A DNA stretch of 64,000 nucleotides from JAJXWB01 sp037044955 (GTDB lineage: Bacteria > Pseudomonadota > Alphaproteobacteria > Rhizobiales > Beijerinckiaceae), in the NCBI GenBank assembly GCA_037044955.1, contig JBAOHX010000009.1, forward strand, positions 62,001-126,000. The letters are read 5' to 3'. Each line of letters opens with the position of its first letter. Positions within the stretch are counted from its first letter, which is position 1. Shown here in pieces: positions 37,170 through 47,067 of this stretch. The notes under the pieces were generated by a model that was not told the DNA's origin, did not search any database, and saw only the letters and a list, made by a program, of their open reading frames with translations. Made by a program: the position numbers and the translations under genes.

Positions 37170-38555
37170 TCAGGACCGCTCCAGCCACCCCGCGAGATCG
37201 CGCTCGGCCCGCGCCGACAGCGCCATCTTTTTCGCGCGCGCTTTTTCGGGTCCGCGCAGGCGCTTGCCGTCCGGGCGCTTCACGGCCTCGCTCAATGGCG
37301 GGAACAGGCCGAAATTGACGTTCATCGGCTGGAACGAGCGGGGGCCGGCGTCGATCTTCTCGATATGCCCGCCGGTGATATGGGCGATCAGCGCGCCGAT
37401 GGCGGTGGTGAGGGGCGGGGCCGCGATCGGCCGTCCCAGCCGCTCCGCCGCCGCCATGCGCCCCGCGATCAGGCCGACCGCGGCGCTCTCCACATAGCCC
37501 TCGCAGCCCGTGATCTGGCCGGCGAAGCGCAGGCGGGGGTCGGCCTTGAGCCGCAGCGAGGCGTCGAGCAGCGCGGGCGAATTGAGGTAGGTGTTGCGGT
37601 GGATGCCGCCGAGCCGGGCGAACTCGGCCTTTTCCAGCCCCGGAATGGCGCGGAAGATTTCCGCCTGCGCTCCGTGCTTCAGCTTCGTCTGGAAGCCGAC
37701 CATGTTGTAGAGCGTGCCGAGCGCATTGTCCTGCCGCAGTTGCACGACCGCATAGGGCTTCACGGTCGGATTATGGGCGTTGGTCAGGCCCATCGGCTTC
37801 ATCGGCCCGTGGCGCAGCGTCTCCGGCCCGCGCTCGGCCATCACCTCGATCGGCAGACAGCCGTCGAAGTATGGAGTGTCTTCCCACTCGCGGAACTCGG
37901 TCTTTGGGCCGTCGATCAGCGCGGCGATGAAGGCGGCATATTGCTCGCGATCCAGCGGGCAGTTGATGTAATCGGCGCCCGTGCCGCCCGGTCCCGCCTT
38001 GTCGTAGCGCGACTGGAGCCAGGCCTTCGACATGTCGATGGAGTCGCGGTGGACGATGGGGGCGATCGCGTCGAAGAAGGCGAGCCCCGCCTCGCCGGTC
38101 GCTCGCCCGATGGCGTCGGCCAGTTGACTCGACGTCAGAGGCCCGGTCGCAATTATCACGCTATCCCAGTCGCTTGGCGGGATATCCTGAATCTCTTCGC
38201 GAGCGACTTGAATCAGGTCGTGAGCGGCGATCGCCTGCGTCACCGCGCCTGAAAATCCGTCGCGGTCGACCGCCAGCGCCCCGCCGGCCGGCACCTGGTT
38301 GGCGTCGGCGGCGCGCATGACGAGCGAGCCCATCGCCCGCATCTCGCGGTGCAGCACGCCGACCGCGTTCGTGCTGGCGTCGTCGGAGCGGAAGGAGTTG
38401 GAGCAGACGAGTTCCGCCAGCCCGTCGGTCTGGTGGGCGTCCGTGCCGCGCACGGGGCGCATCTCGTGCAGGACGACGGGGACGCCGGCGCTGGCGATCT
38501 GCCAGGCGGCCTCCGAGCCGGCAAGGCCGCCGCCGATGACGTGGATTGGTTTCAT
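37170..38555 (-). CDS. trmFO: Folate-dependent tRNA (uracil-5-)-methyltransferase TrmFO
   Basis: FAD enzyme that methylates U54 in the T-loop of tRNA using methylene-tetrahydrofolate. 461 residues. The FAD-binding start IHVIGGGLAGSEAAWQIA, then LAELVCSNSFRSDD, HREMRAMGSLVMRAAD and the late ITGCEGYVESAAVGLIAGRM are diagnostic. It converges with the small secreted-protein gene, with only two bases between the stops. Confidence 0.95.
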   Translation of the reverse strand: MKPIHVIGGGLAGSEAAWQIASAGVPVVLHEMRPVRGTDAHQTDGLAELVCSNSFRSDDASTNAVGVLHREMRAMGSLVMRAADANQVPAGGALAVDRDGFSGAVTQAIAAHDLIQVAREEIQDIPPSDWDSVIIATGPLTSSQLADAIGRATGEAGLAFFDAIAPIVHRDSIDMSKAWLQSRYDKAGPGGTGADYINCPLDREQYAAFIAALIDGPKTEFREWEDTPYFDGCLPIEVMAERGPETLRHGPMKPMGLTNAHNPTVKPYAVVQLRQDNALGTLYNMVGFQTKLKHGAQAEIFRAIPGLEKAEFARLGGIHRNTYLNSPALLDASLRLKADPRLRFAGQITGCEGYVESAAVGLIAGRMAAAERLGRPIAAPPLTTAIGALIAHITGGHIEKIDAGPRSFQPMNVNFGLFPPLSEAVKRPDGKRLRGPEKARAKKMALSARAERDLAGWLERS

Positions 38556-38610
38556 GACATCGGCTTAGAGCGCGCGGCGAAAAAAACGCAAGCCCCCGGG
38601 GCGCCGCAAA

Positions 38611-38648
38611 AAGAAAGCGCCCGCCGGAGGGAGGTACCGGCGGGCGCT
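38611..38648 (-). terminator. Intrinsic terminator for the DUF1127 gene
   Basis: Perfect stem AGCGCCCGCCGG / CCGGCGGGCGCT around AGGGAGGTA. On the minus strand it is followed by TTTCTTTTT, so it terminates leftward transcription from the DUF1127 gene about 55 bases away. Confidence 0.8.
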
Positions 38649-38703
38649 GCTGGGCATGATACTCGGCCGGGAGGGAGGAATCCGGCGTCCGTATCATGCA
38701 AAC

Positions 38704-38859
38704 TCAGTAATGCGCGGATTTCTTCGCGACGCTTTCGATATCGGCGCGGACAATGCCGAGGTCGTGCAGTTCACGGTCCGTCAGGCGCGACAGCTCGCGG
38801 ATCGACGCACGATAGCGGCGCCATTCCTGGATCTTGTGCGCGATTTCCTTGATCGACAT
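38704..38859 (-). CDS. DUF1127 small protein
   Basis: A 51-residue Arg-rich protein: MSIKEIAHKIQEWRRYRASI then RELSRLTDRELHDLGIVRAD. This is the DUF1127 (YjiS-like) signature. Small DUF1127 proteins in other alphaproteobacteria bind RNA or affect phosphate and RNA metabolism; a similar role here is inference. It has its own intrinsic terminator and a long leader, so it is probably a separately regulated transcript. Confidence 0.85.
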   Translation of the reverse strand: MSIKEIAHKIQEWRRYRASIRELSRLTDRELHDLGIVRADIESVAKKSAHY

Positions 38860-39287
38860 AGCTCTGTTCCCATCACGTTGCGCGGCGTTGTTCCGTCGCT
38901 CATGATGCGATGCAACATAGTGGAGCTATGAACCGTCGACTAGATGAGATCGGTCAAATCAGCCATGCGTTATAGGCATGCATTTCGCTGAAAGAGCCGA
39001 TATTCAGACTTTCGTTACGCCTGTGACGCATGGAGAGATCGCATAGCGAAATCAGGACTTTGTGCGATGCGGTAGAAATAGGGGCCGCTTCACAGGCGAA
39101 GGGCGCGCCCGGCGCGCGCCCGAACCATGTGCAGATTCCGCAGTCGCGGCGCGATGCGGCAAGCCGTCGCAAGCAGGCGGCGACTATAGAGCGCGTCACG
39201 TTTCACGAAAGCGCATGACGCGCTCTATCTTGTTGTTTTTGCTGTATATACTTGTTGCAAAAGCCTGCAACTCTTGCGGGATATGCG
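38860..39287. other. Long intergenic region upstream of the DUF1127 gene
   Basis: About 430 bases without a recognisable gene, less GC-rich than average. It contains an inverted repeat-like stretch ATGCGTTATAGGCATGCAT near 38965-38985 and an AT-rich run near 39220-39260 (TCTTGTTGTTTTTGCTGTAT). It probably holds the DUF1127 promoter and leader. I see no RNA gene or riboswitch fold I can name. Confidence 0.5.
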
Positions 39288-39716
39288 CTAGGCCGGCGAG
39301 GCCAGCGGCTTGCCCTTCTCGACGATGTAGGTCGAGACCAGCTTCACCTTGCCGCCGCTCTTGGCGCCGGCATGCGGCGTGTTCGGCGGGATCTGGAATC
39401 CGTCGCCGGCCTTGAGCGTGCGGGTCGGCTGGCCCTCGATCGGCAGTTCGATCTCGCCGGAGACGACATAGCCCGCCTCGATGCCGGGATGGGTGTGGCG
39501 CCCGACCATGACATTGGCGTCGATCTCGACCTCCATCGTCACCGTCTCGTAGCCGGCCATCGGCCCGTCCATGCGCGACAGCAGCTTGCGATTCAGCCCC
39601 GGCGTGGCGGCCGGCGCCTGCTGGGCGGAGGCCTCCGTGGCGATGAAGCCTGTGGCGGTGATCTCGCAGATGGCGCAGCCGGCGACGAAGCTGGCGAAAC
39701 CGCGGCGTGTGAGCAT
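39288..39716 (-). CDS. Exported cupin-domain protein
   Basis: 142 residues. The N-terminus MLTRRGFASFVAGCAI is a twin-arginine signal with cleavage near SAQQ. The mature part is a single cupin barrel: MVGRHTHPGIEAGYVVSGEI supplies the metal-binding His pair and Glu, and GDGFQIPPNTPHAGAKSGGK the last His. Such proteins bind a metal; the substrate is unknown. Export by the Tat system fits cofactor loading in the cytoplasm. Confidence 0.82.
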   Translation of the reverse strand: MLTRRGFASFVAGCAICEITATGFIATEASAQQAPAATPGLNRKLLSRMDGPMAGYETVTMEVEIDANVMVGRHTHPGIEAGYVVSGEIELPIEGQPTRTLKAGDGFQIPPNTPHAGAKSGGKVKLVSTYIVEKGKPLASPA

Positions 39717-39822
39717 GTGAGACCTCCCGGGACAAATGTTGTGGCGGCCTTTGAGGCCTGCGTGAATTCTGACCCGAAGGCGTATCGCTTGGCAATCGAA
39801 CTCCGCGTCGGCCTCGGGGCGG

Positions 39823-41490
39823 CTACAGCACGGGCATTCCCGCAGCCTGCAATCGGTTCAGGAGCAGCGCTCGCGTCGCCTGCGTGAAGCCCCAGCGTTG
39901 CAGGTATGAATCCGGCGCGCGCGCTATGTCGGGGTAGCGCTTCGCGAAAGCCGCGACCTCCTCGGCGGCGGCCGCCTCGTTCGCCTCGACCTTCGCGGCG
40001 ATGGCCAGCAACTTCACCAGCGGATTGTTTCCGGCTCCGAGTTGATGGGACCAGGAAGCTGCGCGACCGTGGCGGCCGCGTGACAGATCCGCCGCGAACA
40101 ACATGCCCCAGTCGATCGGAGCGAGCGGCAAGAACCGACCCGCTTCATCGATCAGCGCCTCGCCCTGCTCGAAATATCCTGCGGCGATCGCCAACCGTCC
40201 TGCCCGCGCGAGCGTGTCGGCCTGGAATCTGTTGACCGAGACGATCGACTCGATCTTCGCGGGGTCGACCGCGGTCGGGTCGGACAGAAAGCGCGCTTCC
40301 AGGTCGGCGAGTCGCGCGCGCTCGTTCAGCGGGCCGAGTTCCACGCCGCGTTCCGCCGCCTCGCGGGCAAGCGCGAGATTGTGGGGCGAACCATGGTTCA
40401 GATAATGGCCGCGATAAACGCGGGAGAGAACCGACCAGGCCACCATGCTGTGCGGATGAGCGACGACGATCGCTTTCAGGCATGTCGGGTACTGGTCGGG
40501 ATCGCCGCGGCGCAGCGCGTCTATCGTGCGGATGATGCAAGCCTCGCCGTCCAAATCCGGCGCTGTCTCCAGCATGCGGCGTTCATGCGAAAAAATCGCG
40601 CCATAGGGAGATGCGAGCGGGGTCGCTACCGCGCGAACCGCTTCCTCCCGGTCGCCGCCAAGCGATATTGCGCTCGACCATACGGTCTCTCCGGTCGGCC
40701 GATGCCGCGCCGTGACGAGCAGTTTTCCGGGCTCGATCCGCCTGGCGAAGACCTCGTAGGCATCGTCTGCGGGCTCGCTCGGGCTTTCCCCGTCGTGAAA
40801 CCGAAATCGGCCGAAGCGACCGAGCGCGTGAACCAGGTTGACCCGAAACTCGGAGACAAGCCGTCTCTCCTGTTCCGTTCCGAGCGTCGCCCCGAAGTCT
40901 CTGACGGTCAGAGCAGGTCCCAGGCGCCCGCGCACGCTGACGGGGCCGGCATCCGGGCGGGAATGAGACCACCAGAACCACGCGCCCGTCGCCGCGATCG
41001 CGGCGGCGCCGGCAAGCAGCGTGCGCGCAAATCGCTTACTTCGCATCACAGGCGCGCCCTCTTGCCGTGTCGGCGGCTGGGCGATCGGCGGCGCGGCCGC
41101 GCTCCTGTTCGCCAGGACTTGCGCCTGTAGAGCCTCTGGCGGCGCGCGACTGACAAACTCCGGCTGGTAGGAGCCGCGCGGCAGGACGATCGCGATTTCG
41201 TCGCCGGCGCCCTCGGAGCTGTAGTAGATTTCTAGCGCGCGTCGCAGCTTGGAGGCCTCGACCCGGACGATCGAATCGCCCTGCGGATCGAAATTCGCGT
41301 CGCGCTCCAGGAGCAAAGTAGCGATCGAATAGGCCTTGAGCCTGCCGCCGCGGCCGGCGATCGTTTCCTCGACCAGAAACGCGAGCAGGGCGCGTGTTCG
41401 GGCTGATCGAAGCAGCGGGCTGGCCGAGGCAAGCGCCACCGCGTTCCGGATTTCAGCCGGCGACGGACTTTGAACATGTGTAAGCGACAT
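39823..41490 (-). CDS. Membrane-anchored protein with N-terminal winged-helix-like domain and TPR-like C-terminus
   Basis: 555 residues. Residues ~20-115 (TRALLAFLVEETIAGRGGRL, then SIVRVEASKLRRALEIYY) resemble the transcriptional-regulator-like domain found at the N-terminus of CadC-like and adenylate-cyclase-linked TPR proteins. One membrane helix follows (~155-175, AGAAAIAATGAWFWW). The rest is helical and repetitive (LALAREAAERGVELGPLNER, DTLARAGRLAIAAGYFEQGE), consistent with TPRs. No cyclase catalytic domain is seen. A sensor/regulator role is inferred from architecture only. Confidence 0.6.
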   Translation of the reverse strand: MSLTHVQSPSPAEIRNAVALASASPLLRSARTRALLAFLVEETIAGRGGRLKAYSIATLLLERDANFDPQGDSIVRVEASKLRRALEIYYSSEGAGDEIAIVLPRGSYQPEFVSRAPPEALQAQVLANRSAAAPPIAQPPTRQEGAPVMRSKRFARTLLAGAAAIAATGAWFWWSHSRPDAGPVSVRGRLGPALTVRDFGATLGTEQERRLVSEFRVNLVHALGRFGRFRFHDGESPSEPADDAYEVFARRIEPGKLLVTARHRPTGETVWSSAISLGGDREEAVRAVATPLASPYGAIFSHERRMLETAPDLDGEACIIRTIDALRRGDPDQYPTCLKAIVVAHPHSMVAWSVLSRVYRGHYLNHGSPHNLALAREAAERGVELGPLNERARLADLEARFLSDPTAVDPAKIESIVSVNRFQADTLARAGRLAIAAGYFEQGEALIDEAGRFLPLAPIDWGMLFAADLSRGRHGRAASWSHQLGAGNNPLVKLLAIAAKVEANEAAAAEEVAAFAKRYPDIARAPDSYLQRWGFTQATRALLLNRLQAAGMPVL

Positions 41491-41848
41491 AGGAACTTTT
41501 CTTCACGCGGGAAAAACGCTGAAGGTCCTGGCGTGATACGAAATCGAAAGTGGCAAAAAGAAACAGACAAAATTGATATCGGGTAAGCAGCGGTACGTAA
41601 CGGCAGATCCGTAAAACACACGTAAACGAATGTTAAATGCGTGTTAATCGGACGCATCGCAAGGCTGATGCGTGCGTCATGGTTAAAATTTTCGTCGATG
41701 TCGGGCCGAGTCGCGGCCAGCAATTGCTCTAGCTCGACAGTTTGCTCGAATTTGGGGATGCGCCTTGAACCGGAATCAGCCTTGCGATTGCCAGAATACA
41801 ATCGCCTTCATAAAGCCCGCGCCATTGCTGACGCCTATTGCCAAGTTG
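41491..41848. other. Low-GC leader region with a short inverted repeat
   Basis: Composition drops from about 41500 to 41700 (CGTAAACGAATGTTAAATGC, CGTGTTAATCGG). It holds a small hairpin ACGCATC-gcaaggct-GATGCGT near 41652-41673. It lies between divergent genes and probably carries both promoters; no gene is assigned here. Confidence 0.4.
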
Positions 41849-42124
41849 ATGGTAGGTTATACTGCAGCTTCACAGCGGATTTCAGAAATCGGCGGGGGTC
41901 TGGAAGAAGAGGCGGCCAGCGCGACCGTCTGGACAGAAATGTCCGAAATAGTCGAGTGGATGACTGTTAGCCCCTCATCGACGCTCGACGACGTAGCGCT
42001 CAAGCTGAAGGTGACGCTGGACCTTATGGACGAGCAAGACCCCACGAGGAAAATCCTGCAATCGGCCGCCGATGATTTCATGGCGATCGTGGCGGCAGGC
42101 GGTCCCCAGTCCCGGCTGGCATGA
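41849..42124 (+). CDS. Hypothetical helical protein
   Basis: About 91 residues from ATG 41849 (MVGYTAASQRISEIGG); a TTG at 41765 would add 28 residues. Acidic, helical body: LEEEAASATVWTEMSEIVEW, STLDDVALKLKVTLDLMDEQ. No family recognised. Codon use is less GC-biased than the flanking uvrA. Its stop lies only a few bases from the converging uvrA stop. Confidence 0.45.
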   Translation: MVGYTAASQRISEIGGGLEEEAASATVWTEMSEIVEWMTVSPSSTLDDVALKLKVTLDLMDEQDPTRKILQSAADDFMAIVAAGGPQSRLA

Positions 42125-42130
42125 GCGGCG

Positions 42131-45100
42131 CTACTCCGCCGCTTCCCCGCTCACCGCCTTCATCGGCCGGCGCGCCAGCACTTCCTTCAAGAACCGCCCG
42201 GTGTGGCTGCGGGGCGCCTTCACCACGTCCTCGGGCGTGCCCTGGGCGACGATCTCGCCGCCGCCGTCGCCGCCTTCCGGGCCCATGTCGATGATCCAGT
42301 CGGCGGTCTTGATGACCTCCAGATTGTGCTCGATCACCACGACCGAATTGCCCTGGTCGACCAGTTCGTGCAGCACTTCCAAGAGCTTCTTCACGTCGTG
42401 GAAATGCAGGCCGGTGGTCGGCTCGTCGAGGATGTAGAGCGTGCGGCCGGTCGAGCGCCGCGCCAGCTCCTTCGACAGTTTCACGCGCTGCGCCTCGCCG
42501 CCGGACAGCGTCGTCGCCTGCTGTCCCACGTGGATGTAGTCGAGGCCGACGCGCATCAGGGTCTGCATCTTCTCGCGAATGGCGGGGACGGCCTTGAACA
42601 GGGCGGCCGCTTCCTCGACCGTCATGTCGAGAACGTCGGCGATCGACTTTTCGCGATATTTCACCTCCAGCGTCTCGCGGTCGTAGCGCTTGCCCTTGCA
42701 GACGTCGCAGGTGACGTAGACGTCGGGCAGGAAGTGCATCTCGATCTTGATGACGCCGTCGCCCTGGCAGGCCTCGCAGCGCCCGCCCTTCACGTTGAAC
42801 GAGAAGCGGCCGGGCTGGTAGCCGCGCGCCTTGGCCTCGGGCAGGCCGGCGAACCATTCGCGGATCGGCGTGAAGGCGCCGGTGTAGGTCGCCGGATTCG
42901 AGCGCGGCGTGCGGCCGATCGGCGATTGATCGATGTCGATCACCTTGTCGATGAATTCGAGGCCCTCGATCTTGTCGAAGGGCGCGGCGTGCTCGAGCGC
43001 GCCGTTGAGCCGCCGCGCCACCGCCTTGTAGAGCGTGTCGATGACCAGCGTCGACTTGCCGCCGCCGGACACGCCGGTGATGCAGGTGAAGAGGCCGAGC
43101 GGAATCTCCGCAGTCACATCCTTGAGGTTATTGCCCTTCGCCCCCGTCAGCTTCAGCCGCCGTCCCGCCGTCGCCTTGCGCCGCTTGCGCGGCACGGACA
43201 CTTCGCGCGCGCCGGTCAGATATTGTCCGGTCAGCGAATTCGGGTTGGACATGATGTCGGCCGGCGCGCCTTCGGCCACGATCTGGCCGCCGTGGATGCC
43301 GGCGCCGGGGCCGACATCGACCACGTGATCGGCGGTCAAAATCGCATCTTCGTCGTGTTCGACCACGATGACGGTATTGCCGAGATCGCGCAGCCGCCGC
43401 AGCGTTTCCAGCAGGCGCGCGTTGTCGCGCTGGTGCAGGCCGATGGACGGCTCGTCCAGCACGTAGAGCACGCCGGTCAGGCCGGAGCCGATCTGCGAGG
43501 CGAGCCTGATGCGCTGGCTCTCGCCGCCCGACAGCGAGCCCGAGCCGCGCGAAAGGGTCAGATAGTCGAGGCCGACATCGACGAGAAAGTCGAGGCGTTC
43601 GCGGATCTCTTTCAGGATGCGCGCGGCGATCTCGTTGCGTTTGGCGTCCAGCTTCTCCGGCAGGTCCGCGAACCAGTCGGCGGCGGCCTTTACGCTGAGG
43701 TCGCAGACATGGCCGATGTGCTGCATGTCGATCTTGACCGCCAGCGCCTCCGGCTTCAGCCGGAAGCCCGCGCAGGCCTTGCACGGCGTCGCCGACATGT
43801 AGCGCCCGATTTCTTCACGCGCCCATTCGGATTCCGTTTCGAGGTAGCGGCGCTGCAGATTGGTGACGACGCCCTCGAACGGCTTCTTCACGTCATAGGC
43901 CCGCAGCCCATCGTCATAGGAGAACTTGATCGCCTCCTCGCCGGAGCCGTGCAGGATCACGTCCTGCGCCTTTTTCGGCAGCGCCTCGAAAGTCGTGTCG
44001 AGCCGGAACTTGTAGTGCTTGCCCAGCGCCTCCAGCGTCTGGAGGTAATAGGGCGAGGTCGAGCGCGCCCAGGGCGCGACCGCGCCCTTGCGCAGCGTCA
44101 GCTTGGGATCGGGCACGACGAGGTCGGGATCGATCGTCTGCTCCGAGCCGAGGCCGCCGCAAGTCGGGCAGGCGCCGAACGGATTGTTGAACGAGAAGAG
44201 CCGCGGCTCGATCTCGGGGATGGTGAAACCCGAGACAGGGCAGGCGAATTGCGAGGAGAAGACGATGTGCTCGCCGTAGTGGGTCGAGACATTGGCTTGC
44301 TTGTCCGGGGCCGCAGTCTTCTCCCTCCCCCCTTGTGGGGGAGGGTTGGGGTGGGGGGGCGGGGAATCTTCGGCAGAGGTCTCCCGACCCCCCACCCGGC
44401 GCTGCGCGCCGACCTCCCCCATTGCAAGTCGGGTGTTCCCGACTTGCGCATTGGAAGCCAAAGTCGGCGACAGCCGACTTTGGTCGGGGGAGGTTGAACC
44501 GGCAGCATCCGCGAATTCCACCACCGCCAGCCCGCCGCTCAGCTCCAGCGCCGTCTCGAAACTCTCCGCCAGCCGCGCGGCGATATCAGGCGCGCACGAC
44601 GATGCGGTCCACCACCACGTCGATGTCGTGCTTGAACTTCTTGTCGAGGGCAGGGGCTTCCGCGATCTCGTAATATTGCCCGTCGATCTTCAGCCGCTGG
44701 AAGCCGCGCTTCATGTAGTCGGCGATTTCCTTGCGATACTCGCCCTTGCGGCCGCGCACCGACGGGCGCGAGCAGGTAGAGCCGCGTCTTCTCGGGCAGC
44801 GCCATCACGCGGTCGACCATCTGGCTGACCGTCTGGCTCTCGATCGGCAGGCCGGTGGCGGGCGAATAGGGAATGCCGACGCGCGCCCAGAGCAGGCGCA
44901 TGTAGTCGTAGATTTCCGTCACCGTGCCGACGGTCGAACGCGGATTCTTCGACGTCGTCTTCTGCTCGATGGAAATGGCCGGCGAAAGCCCGTCGATCTG
45001 GTCGACGTCGGGCTTCTGCATCATTTCGAGGAATTGCCGGGCGTAGGCCGACAGCGATTCCACATAGCGGCGCTGGCCCTCGGCGTAGATCGTATCGAAG

Positions 45101-45354
45101 GCGAGCGAGGACTTGCCCGAGCCCGACAGGCCCGTGAACACGACCAGCGCGTCGCGCGGGATGGTGAGGTCGACGTTCTTGAGATTGTGCTCGCGCGCGC
45201 CGCGCACCGAGATCGTGCGCATGTCGACGGCGCGCGAGGCCGCGGTCTTCGGCAGGGCGAGCTCGCGCTGGCGGGTGGAAACGGCGGCGGAAATATTCGT
45301 CTTGGCCGTCGCCTTTCCGGGGGCGGCGGCCTTCTGCGGCTTCGGTGTCTTCAT
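42131..45354 (-). CDS. uvrA: UvrA, excinuclease ABC subunit A, with a repeat-encoded insertion (two frame breaks)
   Basis: Damage-recognition ATPase of nucleotide excision repair. Walker A GLSGSGKSSLAFDTIYAEGQ in the first half and GVSGGGKSTLVIDTLY in the second, signatures LSGGESQRIRLASQIGSG and LSGGEAQRVKLSKELARR, and Zn-binding GACPTCGGLG and GRCEACQGDGVIK are all present. Single extra bases near 44760 and 44590 break the frame (repaired: LAPVVRGRKGEYRKEI; IVVRPDIAARLAESF). About 60 residues from a palindromic repeat copy (containing PPPHPNPPPQGGRE) sit before FSSQFACPVSGF. Repaired length ~1074, longer than usual. The first ~44 residues may be a non-conserved extension. Confidence 0.93.
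44318..44490. repeat. Palindromic repeat element inside uvrA
   Basis: Begins with TCCCTCCCCCCTTGTGGGGG followed by AGGGTTGGGGTGGGG, near-identical to the start of the intergenic element at 13840, and continues with nested inverted repeats (CGGCGCTGCGCGCCG; CAAGTCGGGTGTTCCCGACTTG; AAAGTCGGCGACAGCCGACTTT). It is read without stops in the uvrA frame. Its reverse-strand translation is the PNPPPQGGRE-type sequence seen from these repeats generally. Confidence 0.85.
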
Positions 45355-45559
45355 GGGTCCGGACGGGGTCGGCTGATTGGCCCCTAATGTAGGCGCGCGC
45401 CCCGATCCGGTCGAGGGTTCGCGGAGATATCCCCAGCCTGTGAGGAAGGGGAAAGCCGGCCTGCGCCGCTTGCCATGCTTTCGGCGGAGCCCTAAGAAAT
45501 TGACGTCGATACAAAGCGCACGCGCGCCCTAGAACGTGCGGCCAATTCGAGGAATGCCC

Positions 45560-46885
45560 ATGGCCACTTCAATCGCCGCCACCGCTATGCCGGGAGAGCG
45601 CAAGCCGCTGTACAAATTGCTCTATGTCCAGGTTCTGGCGGCGATCGTGATCGGCGTGATCGTCGGCTGGCTGTTCCCGACCTTCTCCCAGAACGACTGG
45701 ATCAAGGCGATGGGCGACGGCTTCGTCAAGCTGATCAAGATGGTGATCGCGCCGGTCATCTTCTGCACCGTCGTTTCCGGCATCGCCCATATTTCGGAGG
45801 TTTCGAAGATCGGCCGCGTGGCGGTGAAGGCGCTGGTCTATTTCGAGATCGTCTCCACTTTCGCTCTCGGCCTCGGCCTCATCGTCGCCAATGTCATCCA
45901 GCCCGGCGTGGGCTTCAGCGGCAAGACGGACGCCGCCGCGGTCGCGGGCTTCGCCAAGAAGGCCGGTGAGATGAAGTCGGTCGACTTCGTCCTGCACATC
46001 ATTCCCGACGCTGTCGTCGGCGCCTTCGCCACAGGCGAGATTCTTCAGGTCCTGCTGTTCTCGATCCTGTTCGGTTGCTCGTTGATGGTGCTCGGCGAGC
46101 GCGGCCACACGGTCCGCGCGCTGATCGACGATCTCGCCCACGCCATCTTCGGCGTCATCGCCATCATCGTGAAGGCGGCGCCGATCGGCGCCTTCGGCGC
46201 CATGGCCTATACGATCGGCAAGTTCGGCCCGCAGGCGCTCGGCAATCTGGCCGGCCTGATCGCGACCTTCTACCTCACCGCCGCGCTGTTCGTTTTCGTG
46301 GTGCTCGGGATCATCGCCCGCGTCGCCGGCTTCTCGATCTTCAAGTTCCTCCGCTACATCAAGGACGAACTTTTGATCGTGCTCGGCACCTCCTCGTCGG
46401 AGAGCGCGCTGCCCCAACTCATGGAGAAGCTCGAGCGTCTGGGGTGTTCCAAGCCGGTCGTCGGTCTGGTCGTGCCGACCGGTTATTCCTTCAATCTCGA
46501 CGGCACCAATATCTACATGACGCTGGCTACGCTGTTCATCGCGCAGGCGATGGGCGTGCACCTGACGTTCGGCGAGCAGATGACGATCCTGCTGGTCGCC
46601 ATGCTGACGTCCAAGGGCGCCTCGGGCATCACCGGCGCGGGCTTCATCACGCTCGCCGGCACGCTGGCCGCCGTACGCCCCGAACTCGTGCCCGGCATGG
46701 CGATCGTGCTCGGCATCGACAAGTTCATGTCCGAATGCCGTGCGCTCACCAACATTTGCGGCAATGGCGTCGCCTGCGTCGTCGTCTCCTGGTGGGAAGG
46801 CGAACTCGACCGCACGAAGCTCAAGGCGGCGCTCGATCAGGAAATCGACCCGTCCGACGTCGAGACGGCCGTCACCACAGGCTGA
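45560..46885 (+). CDS. dctA: C4-dicarboxylate/proton symporter, DctA type
   Basis: Takes up succinate, fumarate and malate with protons or sodium (DAACS family). 441 residues, about nine helices and re-entrant loops. The family core is complete: FVKLIKMVIAPVIFCTVVSG, LGTSSSESALPQLMEKLERL (serine-rich motif), PTGYSFNLDGTNIYMTLAT and FMSECRALTNICGNGVA. The ATG at 45560 is preferred because GAGGAA lies six bases before it. It is followed by a probable terminator and separates uvrA from ssb, which are usually direct neighbours. Confidence 0.93.
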   Translation: MATSIAATAMPGERKPLYKLLYVQVLAAIVIGVIVGWLFPTFSQNDWIKAMGDGFVKLIKMVIAPVIFCTVVSGIAHISEVSKIGRVAVKALVYFEIVSTFALGLGLIVANVIQPGVGFSGKTDAAAVAGFAKKAGEMKSVDFVLHIIPDAVVGAFATGEILQVLLFSILFGCSLMVLGERGHTVRALIDDLAHAIFGVIAIIVKAAPIGAFGAMAYTIGKFGPQALGNLAGLIATFYLTAALFVFVVLGIIARVAGFSIFKFLRYIKDELLIVLGTSSSESALPQLMEKLERLGCSKPVVGLVVPTGYSFNLDGTNIYMTLATLFIAQAMGVHLTFGEQMTILLVAMLTSKGASGITGAGFITLAGTLAAVRPELVPGMAIVLGIDKFMSECRALTNICGNGVACVVVSWWEGELDRTKLKAALDQEIDPSDVETAVTTG

Positions 46886-46890
46886 AACAC

Positions 46891-46926
46891 GGAGCCGGGG
46901 CGCTTGCGCGCTCCGGTTCTTCTTGT
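46891..46926 (+). terminator. Probable intrinsic terminator after dctA
   Basis: Stem CCGGGGCGC-ttgc-GCGCTCCGG (one G-U pair) followed by TTCTTCTTGTT, directly after the dctA stop. Confidence 0.6.
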
Positions 46927-47067
46927 TAGAACATAAGGCGAACATCTTGGCCTTGGCCGCCGGCCGTTTACGCTGTGGACAAGGCCGTTCGCGCGGGTTT
47001 TCGCGAAATCAATTGCGCGCGGGCCGGAGTAGTGTTGCCCCTTCCAATTCAGCCGTGGAGATCGTTC

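Noticed and set aside
42203..44497. Long plus-strand open frame opposite uvrA
   Set aside because: Composition-driven shadow of uvrA with no domain signature.
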